Notes under the pieces: generated by a model
The model's input: the letters and a program-made list of their open reading frames with translations, nothing else
Databases searched by the model: none
What the model was told of the DNA's origin: nothing
Shown: piece by piece, positions 11,877 through 21,980 of the stretch
Position numbering within the stretch: the stretch's first letter is position 1
Layout of the letters: each line of letters begins with the position of its first letter
DNA from: Lunularia cruciata
Taxonomy: Eukaryota; Streptophyta; Marchantiopsida; Lunulariales; Lunulariaceae
DNA length: 64,000 bases
Reading direction: 5' to 3'
Assembly: GCA_948567375.1 (NCBI GenBank)
Contig: OX419757.1
Span: 11,036,001-11,100,000, forward strand
Program-made: the position numbers and the translations under genes

Positions 11877-13046
11877 AAATGTGAGCGTCCTCGCAAACAT
11901 CAACCTCGGGTGTCTTAGAGACTTTTGAGTCTATGGTCCAATATCTCCAAACTCTCCACCCATTTACTAGAGTGGCAAAAGGATTACCTTCCAAGTCTAC
12001 AAGCTGCATGGACCCATTTTCATAAAGATGAAGAACTCGATAGGGACCCATCCATCTCAAATGCAACTTGACTGGAAAAAATATTTGGCGATTGTCATAT
12101 AACAAAACCAAATCTCCTTCACGTATAGCCATAGGCTTGATTTGCTTCTTGTGCCTGACTTTCCTCTGTGCTTGTACTTCCTTCGTGGTTTGCATTGCAT
12201 CATCTCTTTTCTCTTCTAACCACATTAGTTGATTAATCCGAAGATCCTGACTTTCTTCCTCCAACAGTCGTTCTTCGCAAAGAATATGATATGTCGGTAC
12301 TTCAAATTCAACAGGCAGTATGGGATGCAAGCCATATGTCAAGAAGTATGGAGTTTGTTTGATTGTAATCTTTTCTGTCGTTCGATATGCCCACAACGCG
12401 GCTGGTAATTTTGTATCCCAATCATAGGCATAATTGACAATCACCTTATTCAAAATTTTGCAAAGTAACCCATTCGCCTTTTCTGTTAAGCCATTTGCTT
12501 TTGGGTTATAAGGAGTCGTCTTCCGATGTTCACCTCCATTATAGAGTTCAAAAAATGTGTTCCTCGGTCACTAACCAATTCCAAAGGACACCCATATTGG
12601 GAGATGATGTTTCGAAAGAAAAATTCCACCATAGTTTCAGCATCATCTCTGCAAGTTGCTTCAGCCTTGACCATCTTGGTAGCATAGTCAGTGCAAACCA
12701 AAATGTATCGCTTTCTTGTGACTCAAGTCACTGGTTGAATGGGATCCACAAAATCAATCCCCCATTTCTCAAATGGGGCCAAAGGCAAAATTAGTCTCAA
12801 AGGCCATTGAGAAGTAGCCATTGGCTTCCCTGTTCTCTAACAACCATCATAGCTTCGGATATGAGCATGCACGTCTTTGTACATTGTAGGCCACCAATAC
12901 CTTGACAAAAGAATTTTCTTTACAGTATTCTTTAGAGCATAGTCCTCCCGATGCTCAGAGTCCTCCCGATGCTCAGAGTGTAAAGATTCAATCACTCCTC
13001 CTACTTTGTATGACTCCAAGCATCACCAAAGTACTTCGTCTTTGCC
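11875..13046 (-). pseudogene. Element F integrase, most of the gene
   Basis: Read from 13046 down, the zinc-binding region is damaged: HSEHREDSEHREDYALKN contains an 18-bp tandem duplication (12942-12977) where E has HSEASGGHYALKN. The core follows with GIDFVGPIQPVT (first Asp), LVSDRGTHF (second Asp) and a NGLTEK-like segment with the frame broken near 12486. The C-terminal region 12453-11875 is open (192 codons), including RWMGPYRVLHLYENGSMQL and the DAHI end. There is no chromodomain. The gene is cut at 13046 by element G; its N-terminus lies at 52169-52420. Confidence 0.88.
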
Positions 13047-13845
13047 TGTGACAACCCGGCAAATATCACTTTTGCGGTAATCAGGTAAGTAAAGTTTGTT
13101 CCCGCAGAGATACGATCCAGAATTGGTCAAATACAAAGTCAAAAGTCACAATTGCAATTCTTCTTGATTGCTTCTTTAATCTCTCAGGTAGAAACTACAC
13201 CCAGAAGAGAGTAACAAGCTCATAATCTTGACAACTAGTCACGAATACGCACATATAATCACATCATAGTAAATTCTGTCCAAACAACTCTTGATTGTGA
13301 TGATTCAGATTCTCCCAAAGATGGCACTTCATTGCGAAGACCGATTTCACCTCTGAATTGTGCTCTACCCTTCCATTGAAGGCACAACTTCCTCGATCGA
13401 AATTGCTTCACATCAACTTTGTGCTGCACTCACAAATGCAGAATACTAACAACACTACAATTCCTCTCAGATCTGTCAAGGCATTGCTCCGATGCACTTC
13501 ACTCAGGATCCAACACACAGAATGAAGATCAAGGTTGCAGATTCCAACATCCACAAGCACATTGACTTGCACTTCAGAATTCTCCACACACTCACAAATA
13601 CAAACACAAAATTGACAATCGGAATTAAGCTTAAGCGACGAGTATTGAGAACAGCACTTTGCTTTATCTATCTTCAGAAATTTGAATACTGAATAACATT
13701 ATACTGCAAATGCTCCCCTTGAATACTGAAGCAAATGGCAGATTTGCCTACCTAGGCACTGCTTCCTAACATCTCTTCCTACCTACAGATCCCAAGTGAC
13801 AGTCTATCTCTTCATATCTGCCTCTTCCTATCTTAAAATTGAATT

Positions 13846-16361
13846 TTATCCTGATCCGATGTCGACTTCATCATCGGCTTCCAAACCCGATGATCTTCCT
13901 ACTATTTCACCTTCTTCGGGTATGACTGATTCTACTAATTTCTTTACTAATTCTACAACTTCTTCACTACAATCTGTAATTGAACTTTGGTTTACTCCAT
14001 CTACACTCTTATTTCCCGACCCACTCTTCTCTAATGTGTCAATTCTCAAGTCCGATGACACCTGAATTCCTACTTCTGCAACATCGGGTTTCTTCTCTAC
14101 TGTCACACTATTCCGGATCTTCTCTAATTCCGCATTGACTAGATCTAATCTAAGACTAACATTATTCTCTACTTCCAACATTTTCCTATCTACTCGTTCT
14201 CTCAACCAAATCAGCAAGGTGTTCATGTCCACATCCTTGGCTCTTCGCTTCCGAGTTTCCTGCACAAGTAACTTCAACTCATGCAGATGAGCTTCTTCCA
14301 ATCTTCCTTCAGCCTCCGTGATTAAAATTGCTTGTAATCTCCCAGCAAGGTCCCCTACTGATTCCGATACGTATCCTTGAGAACGCTCCACCTTCAACTC
14401 CACCCGATACATTTGCAACTTGTCTTCGTACTCTGCAGCAAGCATCTTCTTCTCCTCTGCATACTGCACTTTCTGCTGCTCCGCACTCTTGACAAGTTCA
14501 CGCAAACGCTCTTCTTCTTCTTGCCTAGACGCCAATTCTCTCTGCCATGCTTGATCTTTTGCGGCATCACTCTCCTTCAAGCTATCCAATTCTTGCTCCA
14601 TCATGATGTTCAACGCCTTAAAATGGACATTCTCAACGCGCACATTACTCACCTCCTCCTGCATCTTGCTAAGCCACATTGCCTGCTCCTTTAACTCTGC
14701 GGCTTGCTTTTGCAGGTTCTTCTCCTTCTCTGCACAACTCTCTTGTAGCTTGCTCAGCATTTTCTTCCTCGAGTCTTCCTTCCTTCGAAGATCTTCAATT
14801 TCTGCACTTCTTTGGATTTGATGTGCCTGGAGCTCTTCACTTCCTTCAGTAGATGCTTTACCACCTGCAACTCATTCATCCCCTTTCTGCGATCTTGGGG
14901 AATTCCTCTCCGATGTTCCTTCAACATTTCCAGCAATGGTGTGACCACCGTCGTTAAATATGATATCCCGCCAAAAGTTTCTTCTTCATCATTGCCTCTT
15001 TCATCTGGAGTCTTTTCCTGTGTCATCGGCTCCTTCATCCGAAGTCTTGACCTTTGTATCTTCATAGTGTCAGCACTATCTTTGTCTTGGCCTCTTGAAC
15101 TCGGGCCCACGGGATATTCCTTCTTTGCTTCGGGTTTTGGCTTGTTCTCCACCATTACCTCACCAGCTTCACTCACCACCACCAATTGCTGGACTTTGGG
15201 CTCTCCCTCACTTTCACTACCCGACTCCCCACTCTTCAACGTGAGCTCTTCTTTGTCTGAGTCTTCTTCTTGCGACTCAGTTTCTTCATCCGACTCCGAT
15301 CCCAAAGATGCTCTTCTCACGACGTTAGTGGTCTTCAACATCAGCCTCCGTGTCTTATGTTGGATGGGCAATGGTTTAGCTTCTTTGGGTTTACTTCTCT
15401 TCTTTGTCTTTGGACTGGCGACATCTTTGATCTTCCATTGTCCCATTCTTGCAAAGTATTCGTCATTCGCCCTCAGCTGAAGCATGTACTATCCCTCCTC
15501 TTCGTCGGCTTCTCATCTCAAATCAAGGTGCATGTGGGAGACCATACGATGCCGCTCGTCTTCAGAGAGCAAGTTTAGGCCGAAGTAGAAATGTGTTGCG
15601 AATGGCGCAAAATAATGCGGTGGCGAGCCCATTTGCCAATTCACTACCATCTGCCTGGTTTGGTGATGGAAACACTTCGCCCAATTCATAGGTACCCCTG
15701 CAAACATCTGGTGGAAGAAGACCACCTACTGCATGGTTACATACGTGGTTTGCTCCGGCTTGAACATGGCCATCATCGCCCCTACAATACTTCTTCGGAT
15801 CGGGTCTCGATAGGACTCCACCTTGTACCCATTCGTAGTTCTTGGAGCGAAAAATGAATTACAAATTTCCGCCGTCTCCTCTGCAGCATCACACTTCCGA
15901 TAGAAGGTGATTCCTATCGGCTCTCCTGCTTCTCTCTCCAGGACCAACTTCCAATCTGACTCAGTCCATCGAGCCGGATTGCGTCTCTTCCCCTCCACTT
16001 CGGGACCTTCCTCACAATTACTGGCAGCGATTTCTGCCATTACTCCCGAGAAACTGAAATTCCAGTTCCAGGCTAAAAAGGTGATACAAAGTCTCACCAA
16101 GACTTTGATCCTTGCTACTACATCTACCCTTCAAATTGCAAAACCTCTCACTGCCAGCGCGTTGGCCACCTTCTTCGCCATGATTTGTTCTCTTGTTCTA
16201 TGCTGTTGGAAGATCAACCCCTCTCCTAGACGAGACACTCTAACTCCCTCAGGGTTTTGGAAAATTTCACTCTTGATGGGCTTCCGGACATGCATTCTTG
16301 CAGGATGACTACTCAAAGGAATTGGAAATTTACTCAGCAAATTCAACTTCCCCCTGCGCAT
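13846..16361 (-). pseudogene. LTR-borne coiled-coil protein gene, 3' LTR of element G
   Basis: The ATG is at 16361 (MRRGKLNLLSKF). The N-terminal domain is longer and different from the E/F type up to about residue 75. It then aligns through FLAWNWNFSFSGVM, RWTESDWKLVLEREAG and HYFAPFATHFYFGLNLL. In-frame stops lie near 16131 and 15726, and a frame change near 14757. The acidic middle is at about 15150-15330. The C-terminal 304 codons (14760-13846) are open and coiled-coil rich, ending with RVDRKMLEVENNVSLRLDLV and DEVDIGSG. Both LTRs of G and solo LTR B share this version. Confidence 0.78.
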
Positions 16362-16367
16362 TTGCAG

Positions 16368-16376
16368 TTATATATT
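16368..16376 (-). promoter_or_regulatory. Candidate TATA box of G 3' LTR
   Basis: The minus-strand motif atatataac lies about 14 bp before the ORF ATG. Because plant transcripts usually start about 30 bp after a TATA box, the annotated ATG may lie upstream of the true RNA start and a later Met may be used. Confidence 0.45.
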
Positions 16377-16668
16377 GCCCCAAATCGCAGTCATTCTTTA
16401 GTCAATTTTGTATGTGAGTTTCTCTCTTCTGCGTGCTCTCCCGGTCACTGTCAAGACATGCTTCTTCTGCTCCCGCCGTTTCTTGAAATGTACTTTCTTG
16501 CCACATACCAAGGTTGTTAAACGGATTTCATCATTCCTACGTTTTCCAACCCAAAGATGATGATCTTCGGCCTGCTTCTGGTGTCGTAGGGAAAATAATC
16601 TACACGTGCCATTGGTGCCGGTTGGTGTGAGTTTTCTTCTTTCATTTTTCATGTTATAGTGAACTCTG

Positions 16669-17815
16669 GGAAGGGTTTGTGATAGGTGTGAATTAAAGGA
16701 GAGGAGATTTTTGGGAGAAAGAGGCCTGGACAGAGGGGATATTTTTGGAAGAAAGAGGCATGGACTGGGAGGGAGGAATTTCGGAAGGGTTTTGTGACTG
16801 GTGTGAATTGATGGAGAGTAGATTTTTTTTGAGAGAAAGAGGCTTGGACAGAGGGGATATTTTTGGAAAAAAGAGGCATGGACAGGGAGAGAGGAATTTT
16901 GGAAGGGTTTGTGACAGGTGTGAATTAAAGGAGAGGAGATTTTTGGGAGAAAGAGGCCTGGAAGGAGAGGAGATTTTCGGGAGAAAGACGCCTGGATAGA
17001 GGGGATATTTTTGGAAGAAAGAGGCATGGACAGGGAGAGAGGAATTTTGGAAGGGTTTGTGACAGGTGTGAATTAAAGGAGAGGAGATTTTTGGGAGAAA
17101 GAGGCCTGGAAGGAGAGGAGATTTTCGGGAGAAAAAGGCCTGGACAGAGGGGATATTTTCGGAAGAAAGAGGCATGGACAGGGAGAGAGGAATTTTGGAA
17201 GGGTTTGTGACGGGTGTGAACTAAAGGAGAGGAGATTTTCAGGAGAAAGAGGCCTGGAAGGAGAGGAGATTTTTGGGAGAAAGAGGCATGGACAGAGGGG
17301 ATATTTTCAGAAGAAAGAGGCATGGACAGGGAGAGAGGAATTTCGGAAGGGTTTGTGACAAGTGTGAATTAAAGGAGAGGAGATTTTTGGGAGAAAGAGG
17401 CCTGGACAGAGGGGATATTTTCGGAAGAAACAGGCATGGACAGGGAGAGAGGAATTTTGGAAGGGTTTGTGACAGGTGTGAATTAAAGGAGAGGAGATTT
17501 TCGGGAGAAAGAGGACTGGAAGGAGAGGAGATTTTTGGGAGAAAGAGGCCTGGACAGAGGGGATATTTTCGGAAGAAAGAGGCATGGACAGGGAGAGAGG
17601 AATATCGGAAGGGTTTGTGACAGGTGTGAATTAAAGGAGAGTAGATTTCGGGAGAAAGAGGCCTGAACAGAGGAGATATTTTGGAGAGAAAGAGGCCTGG
17701 ACAGGGAGAGAGGAATTTCGGAAGGGTTTTGTGACTGGTGTGAATTGATGGAGAGGAGATTTCAGGAGAAAGAGGCTTGGAAGGAGAGGAGATTTTTGGG
17801 AGAAAGAGAGTGTGG
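16669..17815. repeat. Tandem-repeat array, nine units of about 114 or 148 bp
   Basis: Unit starts (the ggaagggtttgtga motif) fall at about 16669, 16783, 16901, 17049, 17197, 17345, 17459, 17607 and 17720. The spacings are about 114, 118, 148, 148, 148, 114, 148 and 113. Long units carry an extra roughly 34-bp copy of the segment ending in agaaagaggcctgg. The plus strand is purine-rich. Several minus-strand frames stay open across it, but 148 is not a multiple of three and all frames look alike, so coding is unlikely. Confidence 0.88.
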
Positions 17816-18555
17816 CTGATGAGTGAACAGTTAAGGTGACAAGAGAGAGAGGAATTCCAAGGACAGGAGATCTTGCTGAATCGAAGGATGGACAGTCAAA
17901 TGAGAGTTTAGGGATGACTTCGAAAGAGAATTGGCTGAAGGAGTAGAATTTTGCAGGGAATGGCCTGGATAGTGGACAGGAGGAGTGCTTCTCAGTAAGC
18001 AATTGTAGGTTTTGACACTATAGGGTAGGGAGTTTTTCTTGAGTGTAGGGGTTTGTGAAGACTTGAGCAGAGAGAAATCATGAATGTAAGGACTGATTTG
18101 AAAGCTAAGGTAGAATACATTTCTCAAAGGACAGTGAATGTGTGCAGGAGCTGGAACTTGGTCAGAGAATGGTTTTTCAAAGTTTGCTTGAGGATGTGTT
18201 GACTGTACAGAAGGAGATACTTTACAGGAAATAAGGTTGGTTGCTGAGTGGGTGACAGAAGAGAGGGAGGATTCCTCACGAAAGTGTGAAGACTGGACCA
18301 GAGAAATTTTGAAGTGAGTCAGTTCATCTGAAGCTGGGAAGGAGAAAAGAGTCAAAATTGGCAGCCTTAACTGAATGTAGTGAATCTGAACTACAAAACA
18401 TGGGCATAGGAAAACAAAGAAGTTCAGAGGATCCTGAATTGTAGCCTGAACCTGACAGGAAAATAGAATATGAGACCAGGCAGAGGTAGAAACCATAACA
18501 CCAGACCCGCATGACAAGACCAGTTCTGCAAAAGTCAAGGATAAAACAAACCCTT
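17816..18555. other. Non-repetitive right part of insertion X (left of element E)
   Basis: This is about 740 bp of purine-rich sequence on the plus strand with no recognisable gene or motif. A minus-strand frame is open but is low-complexity Ser/Leu/Pro and runs on into the adjacent LTR of E, so it is not called. The last five bases, ccctt, are the left TSD of E. Confidence 0.6.
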
Positions 18556-19837
18556 TGTGGTGCCCACATTTTTTGTTTTTTTCAAAATAAAGGAGAAGAA
18601 GTGTATAGAGAAGTCGGATTGCGCCTATATGGCCAAAGAAGACGAAGAAAATTGTCTTCGGGATGAAACCCAAAGTAAAGTGACTTTGGGTCATAAGGCG
18701 AAGTACTTGGAAATGCCGTGTCAGCATACAATACGAAGTAAATTGTCTTTGGCTTGGGGGGAGCTCAACCCAAGGCAAAGATAGTCTAACAACCTTTTGT
18801 CAGGGCGAGAAATTCAAGAAGGGGCCATTTCAAAACTAGCGGCTCATACGCACGAAGGTTGAGTGACAGTGACAGGTGCATGCCGGAGGTGTGATTTCTC
18901 GGTAGAAACTCAAAGCGACGGAAGACGAAGAAGTGCAACTCTATAAAATTCAAAACTGCAACGATGAAATGTCGAGCAGTTTTCCTTCGCCGTTGAGGAG
19001 TCGTCTTGCAGGTGATCAGGGAAAGGGAAATAGAGTTGGACTCGTGTTAGTGCGCAACGGAGAAGTTACGAGAGAGAAATCGAGAGATAGTAAGAAAGCA
19101 GAAGAGATGGGAGGAGGGAAGAAGAACTCCGAAAATTTGCAGTGAGAAATCATGCAATTTGGAGATTAGATATAGTAGCGAGGATCAAAGTCTTGAGCCG
19201 ACTTTGGATCACTTTTCTGGCATGGAATTGGAACGTAAGTTTTCCAGGATTCATGATAGAAATCATCGAGAGTAAATGTCTTGATGGTCCCAAGGAAGAA
19301 GGGAAGAGAGGAAATCCGGCTCGCTGGACAGAGTCGGATTGGAGACTCGTACTCGGGAAGGAGGTAGGCTCGGAGCAGGGACCACGTTCTTGGGGAAAGG
19401 AGAGATAGCCCAAGAAACGTAGGAGGTGAGAGATGCCTTCTCGTCGAAGAGGAAGAAGAATGGGTATAAAGTTGAGAGCTACAAAGACCCTGTGAGGAGT
19501 AGGAGCCCTTCAGTGGAAGGGTAGAACACAATTCTGAGGTGAAGTTGTTTTGCAGTGAAGTGCTGTTTTTGAGAGAGCCAGAATCATCACAATCAAGATT
19601 GTTTGGAAAGATTTGATGGAGTTGTGATTATGGAGTGTTAATTTGTGACAAGACTGCAAATCAGTGCTTGTTACTCTCTTCTGGGTGAGGTTTCTACCTG
19701 AGAGATTAAAGACGCAACCAAGAAGAACTACATGTTACTGTTTGACTTTGTATTTGACCAATTCTGACTCGTATCCCTACGGGAACAAACTTTACTTACC
19801 CAATTACCGCAAAAGTGATATTTGCCAGGTTGTCACA
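18556..19837 (+). repeat. 5' LTR of element E, internally deleted
   Basis: It starts TGTGGTGCCCAC and ends GGTTGTCACA. It matches the 3' LTR up to about 19497 and again from about 19508. The missing block corresponds to about 38453-40958 of the 3' LTR. The promoter region and both termini survive, while most of the LTR ORF is gone. Over the first roughly 310 bp about 19 differences from the 3' LTR can be seen by eye, and all of them are transitions. Confidence 0.92.
18969..19500 (+). pseudogene. LTR-borne protein gene remnant, 5' LTR of element E
   Basis: It begins at ATG 18969 (MSSSFPSPLRSR). Two extra bases near 19132 (ccgaaaattt against ccaaattt in the 3' LTR) shift the frame after KKNSE. 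The domain then resumes in another frame from about 19142 with FLAWNWNVSFPGFM and SDWRLVLGKE. It ends at the large LTR deletion near 19497. Only about the first 180 codons are represented. Confidence 0.75.
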
Positions 19838-19844
19838 TGATTTT

Positions 19845-19862
19845 TGGCGCCGCTGCCGGGGA
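19845..19862 (+). other. Primer binding site of element E (tRNA-Asp type)
   Basis: TGGCGCCGCTGCCGGGGA lies 7 bp after the 5' LTR. It is complementary to the 3' end of plant tRNA-Asp (as I recall it, ending CCCCGGCAACGGCGCCA) with one mismatch. Athila-type plant elements use the same primer. Confidence 0.82.
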
Positions 19863-19926
19863 TACAAATTTCAGAAGTGGAAGAATATGAAGCCAAAATT
19901 GGAAATTGGGTATCAAGGCAATATGA

Positions 19927-21247
19927 ATGTCTGGATTGAAAGAACAACGGGAAGAGAGAGCTTGAAGACGAGCACTTCAGCGTGAAGAAGACAAACGTCT
20001 GAACGTCCCATCCATCGTTGACAAAACTGAGCGAGAGGCGTTGGAGTTTCAACTCCTTCACGAAGTGCAAGAAGCCCTGCGAGAACTTGACCACAAGAAA
20101 TGCAAAGGCGGTTGGCAAGGCTACTTCGCATCTCCCTCTTCTTCCAAGAAGAAGAAAGAATCGAGTGGGCAAACATATGCATTGCGGCCCAGTACACCAA
20201 CTTCCCCTAGAGCTGTAAAGGAAGTTGTTTCCTTGAAGACCTTTGTTTGAGAAAAGACAGCACGCACACTTACTGAAGACGAGTTTCAATATCTTCTACG
20301 AACGATTCCTCGGTTGTCCCAAAGGAATTTTGAAGAACCCATCAAAGGTGTTGATTTTGAATCTTCCACTCGGGTTGAAGTCGACCCCCTCAAAGTAGAA
20401 ATTGTCGAAGAAGACCCTACGTTGAATTTGACGAATTGGAATCCCTGGGTTGACAACACGGCGTCAATTCCAGCCAATTCTTTCGTTCCGTCAAGTTCCA
20501 CATTACCTCAGCCAATCCTAGTGCATCAAACAATGACTTTGCTTCCTGTCACCCGACACGCCTATCAGAAGTATAAGGGGACAGAACAAGACGAAGACCC
20601 CGATGACTTCATCGAAGAATTCAAAGTCATCTCCTTTGCTAACAAGGAGCATGACTTGGCGGATCGACTAAGTCTACTTTGCAAGAAAGCTCGGAGCTGG
20701 TACACCCATGTGACTCAGAAGGGGTTTGTACCATCGAGCTGGGCAGACTTGAGAAACAACTTCTTGGAATGATTCCGGGAGGTTGACTATGATATGAGTG
20801 TCTTTGCGGCACTCAACGATTTGGACCGGGGCTAGAAGGAGAAGTTGAGAGACTACTCTGAGCGGTTCATGGCATTACTGAACCGAGTTCCCAAGCAATC
20901 GGGGGTGGTGGGATACTCCAATGCCCAAGCCATTACCTGGTTCCTTGGGGGCCTTTCACCATAGATACAAATCTTTGCCAAGGAGAGGAACGTAACTTCC
21001 CTGGACAAAGTACTCAAACATGTCGCTCGTTATGAAGCGGCCCACTCTTACTCTGCCTGTAACCGGAGAAATCGGGAGAAGAAGGGCAAGAAGCCCAGAA
21101 GGAGAGCTTCGCGCAGCACCTCCCCTTCTTTGGACGAATCCTAGGTGTCTTCGAGCTCTTCTTCGGAATCCGAAGAAGAATCAAAGCCAAGATGAGTCAG
21201 AAGACGTGGAGGCAAGAAACCAGTGACTCCACCAGCCAAGAGTGTAC
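19927..21247 (+). pseudogene. Element E gag, N-terminal part
   Basis: ATG at 19927 (MSGLKEQREERA), aligned with the F and G starts. One frame runs to the C insertion with scattered stops, including TGA at about 19957 and 20248. The capsid-like region includes TRHAYQKYKGTEQDEDPDDF and ITWFLGGLSP. An in-frame TGA at 20770-20772, after NNFLE, is present at the same codon in F and G. Further stops are at about 20834, 20963, 21142 and 21193. A basic Ser-rich linker (KKGKKPRRRAS) precedes the knuckles. Gag resumes at 32812. Confidence 0.87.
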
Positions 21248-21939
21248 TATGAGCCGGCCTGTCTCTCACTCAAGATGAACCTCTGATGGCTATTATGGTA
21301 GCGCACCATGGGCTAAGAAGGCAAGGAACCCCAACACCATCATACTCCTCCAAGGCTAACACTCCAAGACTCAAGACATTGCTCACTAGAGAACTCAATG
21401 AGAGAGAGATAGTTGCAAATGAAAGGATGATGAGTACCTCCTCACCCCTTGTTTATATAGTGGTGAAATAGTTACGTACCAAAGTTGCTAATTACCGTAG
21501 TAACTCAAGCTACTAGACTAAAAGTCAAGTAAAGTCAAAAAGCAGAAAGGAATATCCATTCACATGGGCATATTCCCCTAAGCATGTGATCTTATCTTGA
21601 CCCAACCACTAAGTCAAGGATTCCTTCACATGGGCTATCCTTGGACTAAAGAAGAATCCAAAACAAAAAGGTTTGTGGGCCCAAGAGTTCTCAACTCTTT
21701 CCTCAAAGCCAAACACCTAGGAATAATACCAAGTCAACACACTAAAATCCAAAATAATGGTGCTCATCTTTTCTACTTCCTCTAAAGTAAGGTCCCCTCT
21801 ATCTTAGCTATGACTAACTTTAGCTAACCATGACTAATATAGAACCAACCTTTATCTCTATATAAATAATATCTCTTAAGTACTTGTAATACCAAGTTAA
21901 ATATCACAATACCACACACATGCACAAATGGGTGTTACA
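21248..21939 (-). repeat. 3' LTR of element C
   Basis: On the minus strand it starts TGTAACACCC and ends GGCTCATA (CACA in sister copies). It contains a TATA-like cactatataaacaa on the minus strand at 21449-21462. No ORF of note; the short open frame in this LTR recurs in all copies but shows no coding signature. Confidence 0.93.
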
Positions 21940-21952
21940 TTTACCCCCGGAC
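21940..21952 (-). other. Polypurine tract of element C
   Basis: The minus-strand gtccgggggtaaa abuts the 3' LTR. The identical tract precedes the 3' LTR of element A at 60789-60801. Confidence 0.82.
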
Positions 21953-21958
21953 TAAGTT

Positions 21959-21980
21959 TTCACTTTGTCCTCAAAGTGAA
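21959..21980 (-). promoter_or_regulatory. Conserved 9-bp-stem hairpin before the polypurine tract
   Basis: A perfect inverted repeat (ttcactttg / caaagtgaa) with a 4-base loop lies 6 bp before the purine tract. Element A has the same stem at 60761-60782 with a one-base loop change. The role is unknown. Confidence 0.6.

Larger units (their letters stand above)
13047..16581 (-). repeat. 3' LTR of element G, main part
   Basis: This is about 3.5 kb of the 3' LTR. The remaining first 166 bp of the LTR (in LTR orientation) is at 41438-41603, beyond insertion X. The two parts add up to about 3.7 kb, matching the 5' LTR. It carries the subfamily B/G version of the LTR ORF. Confidence 0.92.

Noticed and set aside
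16398-17585. Overlapping minus-strand frames encoding a repeated Pro/Ser/Leu peptide
   Set aside because: They are the tandem array read in three shifting frames. The 148-bp unit changes frame each time and no start, motif or constraint is seen.
16669-17815. CRISPR-like or centromeric satellite array
   Set aside because: Units are contiguous without unique spacers and the array is short and lies within a transposon, so neither label is supported.
17831-18778. 315-codon minus-strand open frame
   Set aside because: It crosses the boundary between X and the LTR of E, is Ser/Leu/Pro low complexity, and reads the non-coding strand of the LTR. Openness follows from pyrimidine-rich composition.
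21286-21471. 61-codon frame near the family-1 LTR end, present in four copies
   Set aside because: Same reason: LTR identity explains its recurrence. No coding signature could be judged by eye.
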